From Cephalotus follicularis (Eukaryota; Streptophyta; Magnoliopsida; Oxalidales; Cephalotaceae), in NCBI GenBank assembly GCA_001972305.1, contig BDDD01002687.1, forward strand, positions 1 to 64,000: a DNA stretch of 64,000 nucleotides, in the 5' to 3' direction. Below the pieces are notes generated by a model. It saw nothing but the letters and a program-made list of their open reading frames with translations. It had not been told where the DNA came from and ran no database searches. Numbering within the stretch: position 1 is the stretch's first letter; the number at the start of each line of letters is the position of its first letter. A program made the translations under genes and the position numbers. Positions 12,447-23,456 of the stretch are shown here, in pieces.

Positions 12447-12605
12447 GCGTCGACGGTCATGCAAAGCGTCAACGTTTAACCCCTTTTCACATAAAAGCAT
12501 TAACGTCATGCAAAGGCGTCGATGTTTATCAGTACATGGAAGAAACAAGAAATTTACAACACGAAGGTTTCAACGGTTTTGGCAAGGGCGTCGAAGCTTG
12601 ACGCC
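12447..12605. repeat. GTCGAC palindrome array in LTR A (outer block)
   Basis: AGCGTCGACGG, GCGTCAACG and GGCGTCGATG copies near the sense start of the LTR, a second block separate from 11562-11890. Confidence 0.7.
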
Positions 12606-13378
12606 CAGAATAAAACAAAACAGAGTTTTCAAAATCAATTTTCAAACGGTCCGAATAACACATAACTTATAACATATGATAAAAACATAACGTTTAACAA
12701 CAAACAAGAAAGAACTGAATCAGGGTACTACAAGGATATACGAAAGTGTCACCAACTCTTGGCCCCAACGTTGTACACCATACTTTAGCTCCGACTCCGG
12801 TCGGCTTGAAGCAGGTCAACAGGTTACTAGCATGGCGGCTAAGTAATCAACAAGTTAGTGGCACAACGGCTCAGTAATCAAAGTGGGTATCTCTAGCCAA
12901 CTCCTGGCACCTAGAGTCTAACCCTACCTCTAACCAGCCATGGCAACCTCTGCCACACAACTAGTACAGCAACAGTCACAATCACAGTCCAATTCAAGCA
13001 ATCTTACAAAATAATTACTTGATCAAATATATTTGTCAAATATATATCAGTCCATTTTTCAAGTCGTTTAAAAGTTATAAACACTTGAAACAATACATTT
13101 TCATTGTATAGAAAATCCCTTGAACGGTTCACAATCTTTGGAAATCATTTTCCCAGTCATTTGAAAATATACATTTGTCGAATATACATTTTCGTAAAAA
13201 ATAATGATTTATTCAAAATCATGCATATATTTATAAAATGATAAAACACTTTTAGAAATTAGTCACATTTCAATCCACGGTTCAATCAACAGTTCTGTAT
13301 GCAACGCAAACATATGATCAAATGCATCTAGGCTCAATCCGGGGTCAACGCACGTCTTCTAAGCAAAATTGTCCAAAA

Positions 13379-13745
13379 TAGTAGCTTAAACGTCAATGTT
13401 TAACTTCTAGGCATTGACGCTTATGTCCTCTAAGCATCGACGCTTCCATTCTTAGCGTCAGCGCTTACTCCAGAACCTTACGCGTCAATACATGTCTTGG
13501 GCTTCGATGCCTCAAGGTCAGGCTCCTTGAGCGTCGGCGCTTATCACTTTGGGGTCGACGCTTTGAGGTAGGACCTCAGGCATAAACTTCCATGTCTCCA
13601 CCTTGACGCATGTATCCAAGCAGGGCGTTGATGCTTTCTCTAAGCATAGACGTTTATCATTAAACCAGTACGTGTTCTTTGCATAACAGGTCTAAGCGTT
13701 GATGCTCCCATTGTAAGCATCGATGTTTACGCAGTTCAGAAACAT
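13379..13745. repeat. GTCGAC palindrome array in B left LTR, decayed
   Basis: Aligns with 36180-36535 in B's right LTR. Where the right LTR keeps GCGTCGACG, this copy often shows GCATTGACG or ACGTCAATG: mostly CG-to-TG/CA changes. Confidence 0.8.
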
Positions 13746-14147
13746 CATCTTCCATGTTTAACACAATACCAGGGGAAATCAATCAAGGGAACATGCATTC
13801 GAATTCAATATTCACTCAATATTCAACATGCATGGTAGGTTATCATTTAACAGTAACCATGGCATCACATCAGCAGTTCAGAGTCCAGGAAATCCATGCA
13901 TTTCATCAATGATAAAACACTATTCTTGAACTCAAATTTGCATGCACAAATCCCTTACCTTTGATTCCAAGTTAAGAACCGAAAGTCTGTAACGCCCGGA
14001 ATTTCCATTTAATGGATTACTGGAAATTCCTTTGTAACTAAACGATGAATTAATGAGAATTATGGATTTCAACTCATGGAGTTGGATTTGGAATGGAAAG
14101 TGTTAAGCAATATGGTGTTGGATAGGAAATTCAAAAACAAGGGCATT

Positions 14148-14375
14148 GAGCATCGATGCCAAGAGATGGCGTCAATGCCAAAGAATGCACACTGTGGTTA
14201 AGGCTTCATGCTTTAAAGCGTCGATGCCATGAAGTGACGTCGATGCCAAGTGCTGACGTCGACGCCCACCAATCGAGAAATCAAGGGGTTAGGCGTTAAC
14301 GCAGTTCGCGGAACCTGTTAGCGCCAAGGAAGAGAGTCAACGCGTCGACGCACATCGTGAACATTGACGCCTAAA
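14148..14375. repeat. GTCGAC palindrome array (13989 LTR, outer block)
   Basis: GCGTCGATGCC, ACGTCGACGCC and decayed forms near the sense start of the LTR, before the GA-rich leader. Confidence 0.75.
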
Positions 14376-14783
14376 ATTGTCGGTAGAATAACACAAAGCA
14401 CTAACAAAAGACGCGTGGAGGACAGGTGTGTGACACTTTATCTCTTCCCCATGCTCTACAATGGCAGAAGGAAGAGAAATTGACTGATGGGTGTCACATT
14501 GGTAGAGAGAAGAAGAGAGAGAGAAAGAGAGAGGCTTGAGGCGCCAGGAAAGCGGGCGAGAGGAAAGAGAGAAACTCCTCCATAAAACACTCTCTTTCTC
14601 CTTGTTCGACTAGGACCTGATAGATAGAAAGACAAAGAGAAAACAAGCGAGAAATGTAAAAGAAAGGAACCATATTTCCTCCATTGTTGAACTGGTGTGG
14701 AAGTGGGAAGCTCGGACTTGGAGCTACTGTGTCGGACCTGGGAGCGCAAAGCTACTGTTCGGTAAAGCTTAAAGAGGTGGACT

Positions 14784-14815
14784 TCGATTCCTAACTTGGA
14801 ATCAGAGGTAGAGAC
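14784..14815 (+). promoter_or_regulatory. Donor-like site of the 13989 LTR
   Basis: TTCCTAACTTGGAATCAGAG followed by GTAGAG. The same words precede GTAAGG in the B LTR. It follows a GA-rich, leader-like stretch. Confidence 0.45.
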
Positions 14816-15025
14816 TATATACTTGTATTTTGAGTTCAAAAATAGTGGATGTTCATTTGGTGAAATGTGTGAGTATTGGATTGTGACTGTGCATGTTGAG
14901 GTAGGCCATAATTGGTGTGTATGGTATGACCTGGAGTGAAAATGGATTGAACTGCATGTGTTGTATGCATGATTCCTGCTGGATTGATGCATTGGGGCAT
15001 TGTGGTATTGTTCTAGTTCAACAGA

Positions 15026-15490
15026 TGTCGATGACTAGAGGGAAGACGTGAACACATTGGCCTGTTATATAGGGAAGAAGACGCTTGAAGCATCGACGCC
15101 ATGAGGAGACGTTGATGCCTAGAGATAATGAACTGACGCTTAAGGTTCCTACCTTATAGCTTCGATGCCAAAAGGAGATAGACGCTGACGCCTAAGGTTC
15201 CTACCTTAGAGCATCGATGCAAACGACTGAAGCACTGACGCGTGAGGGTTTATTGTACACGTTAACGCATAGCTTACGCATTGAAGCCCAGAAGGACTGC
15301 TATGCATGTTGATGCATAGATTACACATGAACGCCTAGAGAGGCATGTGTTGACGCAATGGGGATTGATATACGTGTTGACGCATAAGTTACAAGTTAAC
15401 GCCTAAGGATACTGAGATACACGTTAACGCCTAAAATACACGTTGATACATAAGGAACGCATTGACGCATAAGTTACACGTTGACGCCAA
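15026..15490. repeat. Palindrome array (13989 LTR, inner block)
   Basis: Many GCATCGACGCC, ACGTTGACGC and CGTTAACGCC forms downstream of the donor-like site, mostly decayed at CpG positions. Confidence 0.75.
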
Positions 15491-16324
15491 AAGGACTGTT
15501 TTGCATTCTGAGCATATAATTGTTGCATTTCAATGGTTTGATTCTTATAATCATTCATGATTGTACTGTTTGACTGAATTGCCTTACTGAAAGTTATTAC
15601 TATTATTGCTAGTTTATATCTATCAATGTATTTTATACAAATACTACTGTTGAAGGATTTTAAGGAACTGAGTACTATGGGTACTTTTCAAGGTTTTCCA
15701 TTGTTCTGTATTTTACTGTTTTCCTCCTATGAGAGGTACTGCCACCGTTACTGTTTACAGTTTTCTCCAAGTGAGAATTTCTGTACTGTACTGTTTTCCT
15801 CAAATGAGAGGCATTGTTACTGAACTGTTACTGTTTTCTCAAACGAGATCTTACTGAATTGTTTTACCGTTTTCCAAAAGAAAACTACTGTTTGAAGAAT
15901 GTATTATTTTCAAGTATTTTATAACTTATAATCTACTTGGAAAGGATGGATTGAATTGATTGATTGGTTACTAATCACAGAGTGTAATGTAACCGGGTGC
16001 AAAACATAGAGTGTACGCATCCCTTGACTGAATTAATGGATGGACTGTGATGGGAATTTTGCATTAGTTACTAAACACAGAGTGGAAGTAACTAGGAATT
16101 TCACATGAGTGAGCTGCTAAACACTGAGTGGAAGCAGCTAGGGTTTCCTGTACAATGGTTACTAAACGCAGAGCAGAAGTAATCAGGCTACTAAACACTG
16201 AGTGGAAGTAGCTAGGGACTCCCACAGTTGGCTGTTACTAAACGCAGAGTGGAAGTAACCGGGTTGCTAAACACATAGTGGAAGTGACCGGGTGCTAAAC
16301 ATAGAGTAGAAGCATCCCTGTATA

Positions 16325-16494
16325 GAGTGTTGTCTTATGTAACATGATTGATTGATTGGAGTGTTGTCCTATGTGACATGATTGATTGACTGGAGTGTTG
16401 TCCTATGTGACATGATTGATTGACTGTAGTGTTGTCCTATGTGACATGACTGATTGACTGGAGTGTTGTCATATGTGACATGATTGACTGATAG
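16325..16494. repeat. 34-bp tandem repeat, 5 copies
   Basis: Unit GAGTGTTGTCCTATGTGACA followed by TGATTGATTGACTG, five head-to-tail copies with few differences. Confidence 0.92.
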
Positions 16495-16577
16495 ATTGCT
16501 TATCCTTGAGACATGATGGATGGATTGATGGTTGTAGCCACTTGGCATGGTTGCTTACCTATTGACTGATACATAGA

Positions 16578-16579
16578 TA

Positions 16580-16620
<41 letters not shown>
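16578..16620. repeat. (TA)n microsatellite
   Basis: About 40 bases of alternating TA shortly before the acceptor-like block of the 13989 LTR. Confidence 0.95.
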
Positions 16621-16699
16621 CGATATATTATGTGTTGCATCACGCATGCATTCATCACATGACATTTATTATAGTTGGCCCCTACTGCATTTATCTTTT

Positions 16700-16745
16700 C
16701 TCTACTTAGCCAGTGGACAAAGGCTAACCCCTACAATTTCAGATT
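16700..16745 (+). promoter_or_regulatory. Acceptor-like block of the 13989 LTR
   Basis: CTACTTAGCCAGTGGACAAA, GGCTAAC and CCCTACAATTTCAG before ATTGACAGAGG. It matches the blocks in G, B and the 8032 solo LTR. Confidence 0.5.
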
Positions 16746-18102
16746 GACAGAGGCAATCAAATAAGGATTGTCAAAGCTATACTTGAAGGCTTCTTTGTTA
16801 GGTTAGAGGTGTCCCTGTATGCCATAAATTTGGCTCGTTTGTATATACACACTCTTGATTTATACAATTCTGAATTCCTTTTATATTGCATGTGCATATT
16901 TCTTTAATGGCAAGGCTATGTGGCTCATCCCAACCAACAAAAAGGAACAGACTAATTATACGTAATTAACTGTATGCCACAATAGCATCCTGTTACATCC
17001 AAAGGGTCGGATCTCTTGCCGAAAGGGCTATGAGAATGAGATCCTTATTCCCTGTGACAAATGTTCCAAGTCATAGGTTCACTTTCTTAAGGGCCATTGA
17101 TGAACCGTGAAGAGTTGTCACGTTAAGCTTGCTCCCGGGTTAGCAGTGGAGATTGGTTATCTCGAAGCCAATTGGGTTTACCCCTAAAGCTAAATTTGAG
17201 ATGTATGCTAGAGTGCGTGACAATGAACAGACCCACCAATAGGAAACCTATTTGGATAGTCAATACCCAATGTCAATAGGATTCCTAAGGTCTCGGTAGT
17301 GTATAGTCTATGGTGACTCGTAGGTCTATAGTCTGCGTTGTCTCATTTGACCTGAGCGGCTGGCATGCATTGTGTGGTAACTACTTGAATTTGATTTTCG
17401 CCTTCCCCAACAGTAACTAGGTGCTGGCAAAAGGGTTGTCTTTGGGTCTTGTGGAAGCTGCATTGAGATGTATGGGTGAGTGCGCAATACGAGATCGTCA
17501 CACTCGGGCTGAGGGTGACCGGCTCTATTTGTCTATGTACGTTGCAAACTTAAATGTCCTGATCAGGCATAGGTGGACTGGGAACGAGAGGTTCCCATGG
17601 GAGGTCTACCGATAGTCTCAGTGCGATCATATATTCATAGCTATCACAACTACACTAGGGGTGACATTCATCCAAACCCTAGGCTTTGATCGGAGCCATG
17701 TATGATGAGGGAAACATGACACATATGCCGATGACTGGATAAAGCGAATGACTATTCGTTCCATGATTGATAGAAGTGGTAATACACGGATCCAGGGGAT
17801 GACTGGCGCTCACACAGGGGGTGCTCTGATAGTCGGTGTAATATTAGAGTGCTCGTACCAGATGATGGGGTGCACTAGGATTTTATCATCATACCGGAGA
17901 ACGACATGCTTTCAGGCCCTGCCTGACTTTGAACAAGTTGATATGTGGCGGGACACATATCATTTGGTGAAAGGACAACATCAGGGAAGATGTTTCTTAG
18001 CCAGTGAGTATTCGTTTGATGGATGTAGGTCCATGCAATGCCACAATGAAATATTCCATGCAAAGGCTTTTGAGAATGAGAAGAGATTGTTCTTTGTCTT
18101 GG

Positions 18103-18452
18103 GTGTCGACGCCATGAGTGTGCATCGATGCCAATGTCTAGTTGGGCTACTAGGCGTTAACGCAAAGGGATTGCGTTGACACTGGAAAAACCAGTAGCTT
18201 TACACGTCGACGCCAAGAGGGCACACGTCGACGTGCAAACTAGAAAATCTACTGGGCTTTAACGTTGTGGAGAGCATTGCGTTGACGATTTAAAAACCAG
18301 TAGGTATGCACGTTGACGCCATGTGGTTTAGGCGTTGACACGAAGACAAATGACACTGTTTGCCTATCTCATATTATCTATGGCGTTGACGCCTTTTTTA
18401 TAATGTGAGACGCATGATGTCAATGCCAGGCGTCGACGCCTAAACAAGCTGA
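18103..18452. repeat. GTCGAC palindrome array in block X
   Basis: GTGTCGACGCC, ACGTCGACGCC, GCGTTAACGC and GGCGTCGACGCC copies just upstream of the TATA candidate at 18486, a promoter-proximal position. Confidence 0.75.
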
Positions 18453-18485
18453 TGTGCGCTACAGTAGGAGAGAGAAAGTCAACAC

Positions 18486-18493
18486 TATATAAA
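18486..18493 (+). promoter_or_regulatory. TATA-box candidate of block X
   Basis: CTATATAAAGC, followed after about 40 bases by a CT-rich stretch (18525-18560), as at plant LTR promoters. The palindrome array ends only about 35 bases upstream. Confidence 0.5.
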
Positions 18494-20085
18494 GCTTGAG
18501 AGAAGCTTACTAGACACACTTGAGACTTTCTTCCTCTCTCTCTTCCCTGCGCTTCTCTTCTTCTACCGGCTCACATACACGTCGACTCCTATCGCCTATA
18601 CGTTGACTCCTACGTCACCTGGTGCGATAAAGCAGCCATTTTCAAGCCTCCTTTCACCATTCAAAGGTCATAATAGGTGGAGATACTTTGTACACTGTAT
18701 CTTATCTACACCTAGAGTGATTTAGACTAGGTTAAACACTTAGCCTTGCATTCTCCCTTCCGTGGCTTGTGGAGAGCTTAGAGCTCTTGAAGCATTTGGG
18801 GATAAAAAGTAGAGGGAGCTATCTTGAAGGAAGCAGACTTCACCTCTGGTAAGAATCATTTTCTTCCTCTCCTTGTGGCGCCATGGTAGTGGGTATTGAT
18901 ATGGGTGTGTGAACCCTTGCCAAACCTCTGTGGTTCTCTTGCTTTGTTTTGTTTGTCATCCATTAGGGTTAGGGATGATATGGGTGACATTTGATTGGGC
19001 TATGGCTAGGGTTTTGTGTGTTCTTCCTTGTGAGCCATTGTTAGTGTCCATTTCTAGGGTTTATGGAAACACTAGCTTTATCGACCCTTATGCCCGATGC
19101 TTGGTTTTTGGTTTCGGTTCAATTGGATATTGATTAGAGTTCCTTGGTATTTATTGGGACGATTTGGACATAGATTAGGGCATCCCATTGCTTGGGGATT
19201 AATCTATTTGTGAAAAATTAAAGTTAATCGGCCCTAACCCCTATAGTCCGAGTTGATAAGTCTTCTGCTGCGCTCGGTCCGAGCATTCCCAACATTCTCT
19301 ATTTAAGGTTGTTATGAAAATGTTAAATTGTATTGTAATAATCATGCTCCATTGTGTTTTATTTACATTCCCGATATGTAAAATATAACGTGTATAGTAA
19401 TGAGTTAAGCATGTAGTATGGGCTGCATGCGAATGATTTTGAATAATCCAGTACATCGAACACTTCCTCAAGAGTTTCAAATTTTGTTGGATTATTGTTA
19501 AATGCTGGATTATTAATTGATAACCACATATGTTGTCATTTGTTAATGGAAAACTGGGTGTGACAAAGTCCACCTCTTTAAGCTTTCTGTCCAGTAATTT
19601 GCGTTCCTAGGTTCGGCCACAGTAGTTCCAATCCAAGCCACTCCAAGCTCCAGGCTTGGTCCAACAATGGAGGTTTAGTCTCTCTCTATCTCCTTCTTTT
19701 CCCTCTGGTTTTTACAGTGTGTTTCCTCTCAGTCTTCTCTATTTTTTTTTCGTTCTCTTTTCCTCTCTTTTCTCCGGGTAGTGTGTGAAGGAGCAGAAGA
19801 AGAGAGGCAAGTTTTATGGGTTGTGTGTGTTTCCTCTTTCCTTCTCTTCACATGTCGCTCATGCATGGCGTCCACCTCTCCCCTCACTTGCGCATGCACA
19901 CAGGTGTCACACCCTTCCTCACAGTCTAGTCTTTGCAGGCTCAGGAATCAGGGTGCAGGTTCGTGACATTGTAGCATGTCCAACACGTCGCCATAATCAT
20001 GTGAAGGTGCCTAAAAAGTGGCCTTTACCTGCCCCCTTGCACGTTGTTTCTGTTAGTGTTCTAACGTGACTGAGATTCCCTTTTA

Positions 20086-20216
20086 AGCGTCGACGCTTAC
20101 CTATAGCGTCAGCGCTTATACTGTTTCCACTCAATGGTGTTGACGCTATTGCTTGGCGTAGACGCTTTGCGTGCATGTCTTTTACGCGCGCAAAAGCATC
20201 CCTTGGCGTCGACGCT
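20086..20216. repeat. GTCGAC palindrome array (B left LTR, outer block)
   Basis: AAGCGTCGACGCTT, GCGTCAGCGC and GCGTCGACGCTTAAG copies near the sense start of B's 3' LTR, matching 37291-37443 in the other LTR. Confidence 0.75.
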
Positions 20217-20366
20217 TAAGCCAGTTCGTTGAATTTTACATCAATACAATACCCTTAACATTTCTTACTCAAAATTCAACACAACAAATTGGAAATTCCA
20301 TCATTTTATTAATTCATATTTCAATTACAATGGGAAATACAATGGGTAGAAATCCCGGGCATTACA

Positions 20367-20380
20367 ATCCTCCCTCCTTC
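20367..20380 (-). other. Element B polypurine tract
   Basis: Sense reading GAAGGAGGGAGGATT lies directly against the LTR start TGTAATGCCCGGG. It follows GGGGATGAATTTC, the usual plant chromovirus lead-in. It marks the plus-strand priming site and fixes B's orientation. Confidence 0.9.
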
Positions 20381-20410
20381 AAAGAAATTCATCCCCGAAT
20401 TTTAACATCT

Positions 20411-21950
20411 CTAGAACAAGTGAGGGTAGCGATCACGGATATCATCCTCGTGTTCCCATGTCGCCTCATCAGGTCGATGGAACTGCCATTGAACCTTCAC
20501 AATCGGAATGGTTCGGTTCCCCAATACCAGCGTCTTCTAATCAAGGATCCTCATAGGTGACTCTTCGCAAGACAAATCATCCCACACTGGAATTGAGTCA
20601 TAATCCAAGATATGTGATGGGTCTCGGATATAACCTCATAGCATGGATACATGGAAGACATCATGTACATTCGATAGTGCTGGCGGTAAGGTAAGCTGAT
20701 ATGCCACCTCCCCGACTCTCTCGAGAATATCGAAAGGACCAATGTAGCATGGAGCTAACTTGTCCTTCTTCCCAAATCTTTGCACACCTTTCCAAGGATA
20801 AACTTTCAAAAACACATGATCCCCAACATCAAAAGTTAAGGGTCTCCTTTTCACATTGTCGACATAGCTCTTCTGCCGACTCTAAGCTGCAAGTAACTTC
20901 TCCTTGATAACCTTGACCTTCTCAAATCTCTCCTCCACCAGATCTGACCCAAGCAATGGTCGTTCACCAATCTCGTCCCAACAAACGGGTGATCTACACT
21001 TCCTTCCATAAAGATCCTCGTACTGAGCCATACCAATGCTTGAGTGATAACGGTTATTATACAAAAACTCTATCAAGGGAATATGATCTTCCCAAGTACC
21101 AGCAAAGTCAATCATATAGGCTCGGAGCATATCCTCCAACATCTAGATTGTACGCTCTGAGTGACCATCTGTCTGTGGGCGAAAAGTTGTGCTGAGGTTC
21201 AGCTTAGTCCCCAAGGCTGTCTCAAATCTCTTCCAGAAGTTGGAAGTTAAAATCGAGTCTCTATCACATACGATGCTCACCGGAACACCGTGCAGTCTCA
21301 AAATCTCCTTAATATATAGCCGAGCCAACTTGCTGACTGAATCAGTAACGTACATAGGTAGAAAGTGAGCTGATTTTGTGAGTCTATCCACGATAACCCA
21401 CACTGCATTGTAAGGATTCCGAGTCTGAGGAAAACCCAAAACAAAATCCATGGTCATGTGTTCCCACTTCCACTCTGCGACTGGTAATATTTGCAACAGT
21501 CCTACCGGTCTCTAATGATCAGCCTTGACCTTCTTGCAAGTCAAGCACTTAGCAACATACTTAGCAATTTCCTGCTTCATGTCGGACCACCAATAATTCC
21601 TTTTCATATCCTAATACATTTTGGTGCTACCAGGATGGATACTGTACTGAGATTAGTGAGCCACATAAAGTAACTCACTCTTCAACCCATCATCATCTGG
21701 AAGACACACATGTCCCCAAAATCTCAATATACCATCAACATCTACCTGGAAATCAGGTCTCGACTCCAAAGCCTCTAGGATTTCCTGTAATTCGGGATCA
21801 TAGGCTTGAGCACTCTTTATCTCGTCAAGCAATGCAGCCTGTGCTTGAATGCTAGCAATAAAGTCCCGAGGTGATCATTCAAACGGAGTCCATTTTTGGA
21901 AATCCTCCAGCATCCTCCACTGAGAGACCAGCGTACTAGCTATCATAGCT
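20411..21950 (-). pseudogene. Element B integrase with chromodomain-like tail (remains)
   Basis: Minus-strand translations show, from the far end inward, the integrase core (FVLGFPQTRNPYNAVWVIVD, then VSIVCDRDS and FRPQTDGHSERTI), YNNRYHSSIGMAQYEDLYGR, the C-terminal GDHVFLKVYPWKGVQRFGKK with IGPFDILERVGEVAYQL, and a chromodomain-like end (EATWEHEDDIRDRYPHLF). This order is that of Ty3/gypsy chromovirus integrases, which join element DNA to the host genome. The frame is broken at several places and no protein is expected. The Tekay-like assignment rests on the tail and is moderately sure. Confidence 0.88.
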
Positions 21951-23456
21951 TTACGACTCAATGCATCATCAACAACATTCGCCTTCCCAGGGTGGTACTG
22001 GATGCTACAATCATAATCATTACAGAACTCCACCCATCTTCACTGCCTCATGTTTAGTGCATCTTGGTAGAACAGGTACCTCAAACTCTTATGATCAGTG
22101 AATATCTCAAATTGTGATCCATACAAATAACGTCTCCATTTCTGAAGAGTAAACACAATAGCGGCCAGTTCGAGATCATGCATTGGGTAATTCTCTTCAT
22201 ATGGCCTTAGCTTCCACGAAGCATAAGCAATCACTCTACCACGTTCCATCAACACGCAACCCAAACCTCTACCCGAAGCATCACTGTACACTGCAAAATC
22301 CTAATTACCATAAGGTAATGCCAAGATAGGAGCGGAAATCAACCGATCCTACAACTCTCAGAAACTCACTTCACAATCCTTATCCAAGACAAACAAAGCC
22401 TTCTTCTGGGTCAACTGTGTCAACGGCACTGCTATCCTCAAAAAATTTTGAATGAAGTTCCAATAATACCCCACAAATACAAGGAAACTATGGACCTCAG
22501 TCACATTCCTCAATTGTGGCTAATCCCTCACAACCTCTGTCTTTGATGGATCCACCGCCAGACCCTCTCCAGATACTATGTGACCTAGAAAGATCACATG
22601 GTTAAGCCAAAATTCGCACTTGCTGAATTTGGCATACAGATATTGTTCTCTGAGAATCTGTAAAACTAATCTCATGTGGTACGCGTGCTCTTCCTCGTTC
22701 CTCGAATATACAAATATATCATTGACCAACACTACCACAAACTGGTCCAGGTATGATCGGAACACGTCATTCATCAATGACATGAATGTTGCCGGTGCAT
22801 TGATGACACCAAACGGCATTACCATAAACTCATAATGACAATACCGTGTGCGGAAGGCAGTCTTCTCAATGTCTCCTTCTCGTACCCTCAACTGATGATA
22901 ACCCGATCTCAAATCAAGTTTAGAGAATACTCTTGATCCTTGTAACTGATCAAACAACTCCTCAATGTGTGGAAAGGATACTTGTTCTTGATCATGGCTT
23001 TATTCAACATTCGGTAGTCAACGCAGAGTCTCATCGACCCATCTTTCTTCTTCACAAACAGTACAGGTGCACCCCATGGGGAAACACTGGGTCGAACAAA
23101 GCCCCTAACAATAAAATCTTACAACTGCAACTTCAGTTCCCTCAACTCTGCAGGAGCCATTCTGTAAGGTGCCTTGGAAATAAGAGCTGTGCAAGGTACG
23201 AGATCGATGATAAACTCCATACTCCTCTTCGGCGGTAAAGACACCAAATCTATAGGAAATACATCAGGAAATTCATTTACAATGGGAATTTCCTTAAGGC
23301 TCATACCTTTCTCCTTCCTATTGTCAATCACGTAAGCTAAATACCCTTCGCACCCCTTCTCAAGATACCTCGATGCATGAATGAAGGATATAATCGGTGT
23401 CAAAAATCCCTTGTCGTCAATAAACTGGAAGGTAGTACCATCGGGCAGGCTAAAAT
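21951..23456 (-). pseudogene. Element B reverse transcriptase and RNase H (remains)
   Basis: RNase H words at 22040-22291 ([34 protein letters not shown]). Reverse transcriptase words at 22520-22957 ([46 protein letters not shown]) and, toward 23456, the region before the polymerase fingers ([35 protein letters not shown]). The order matches gypsy pol. The pieces lie in more than one frame, so this is a fossil. Element C starts at 23457 and separates this part from the protease side at 32382. Confidence 0.9.

Larger units (their letters stand above)
6176..12732 (-). mobile_element. Element A: solo LTR of the E family, holding another solo LTR
   Basis: Begins TGTAACACCCCCC and ends GGTACTACA, flanked by AGGAT at 6171-6175 and 12733-12737, inside B's left LTR. 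Its first part matches E's LTR (45428 on): CGGGATCACTCCCGATTC, TGTCACACAAAAC, CCTGCCGCATGGAAAAC, CTCAGTACGGATATAG. Orientation is taken from E. With the nested LTR at 8032-10867 removed it is about 3.7 kb. It shows no primer site, polypurine tract or coding domain, so a solo LTR left by recombination is the best reading. Within it are a CA/TA microsatellite, AAACAGTTTACGAAAC-like repeats (about 6670-6850) and GTCGAC palindromes. Confidence 0.85.
16798..19258 (+). mobile_element. Repeat block X, copy 2, inside the 13989 LTR
   Basis: The host LTR is recognisable up to GAAGGCTTCT near 16797 and again from TCTTCTGC near 19259. The part from 17595 matches 805-2485; 16798-17594 has no partner here. 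CTTCT on both sides may be a target duplication but is weak, and TG...CA ends are absent. Features are a palindrome array (18103-18452), a TATATAAA candidate at 18486, a CT-rich leader and a donor-like CTCTGGTAAGAATC near 18848. It looks like an LTR promoter and leader, but the family is unknown. Short frames in it have no recognisable domain. Confidence 0.5.
13989..19565 (+). mobile_element. Plus-strand LTR nested in B, itself holding block X
   Basis: Begins TGTAACGCCCGG and ends GGGTGTGACA, flanked by AAGTC at 13984-13988 and 19566-19570. No coding domain, primer site or polypurine tract is visible, so it reads as a solo LTR of about 3.1 kb (13989 to about 16797, plus 19259-19565) split by X. 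It is related to the 8032 solo LTR by its termini, its palindromes, a donor-like AATCAGAGGTAGAG near 14809 and the acceptor-like block near 16700-16745. It also carries a GA-rich leader (about 14500-14650), ACTGTTTTCCTC-type repeats (15715-15880), a TAAACACAGAGTGGAAG repeat (about 16050-16320), a 34-bp tandem repeat and a TA run. Confidence 0.85.
5528..20366 (-). mobile_element. Element B 3' LTR (left copy), split by two insertions
   Basis: Pieces at 5528-6175, 12738-13988 and 19571-20366 align end to end with the right LTR at 34859-37591, about 2.7 kb in total. Nested blocks account for the rest: A with duplication AGGAT, and the plus-strand LTR with duplication AAGTC. The inner end CCCGGGCATTACA at 20366 meets a polypurine tract, which fixes the orientation. 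Confidence 0.92.

Noticed and set aside
14456-14992. A 178-codon minus-strand frame
   Set aside because: It lies antisense in an LTR leader rich in GA; serine/leucine-rich low-complexity product without domains.
17421-18179. Short frames of 64 and 143 codons in block X as host genes
   Set aside because: No domains, no conservation of frame with the other X copy, and repetitive surroundings.
20171-20560. A 129-codon plus-strand frame
   Set aside because: It spans the LTR end, polypurine tract and antisense integrase of element B; a shadow frame.
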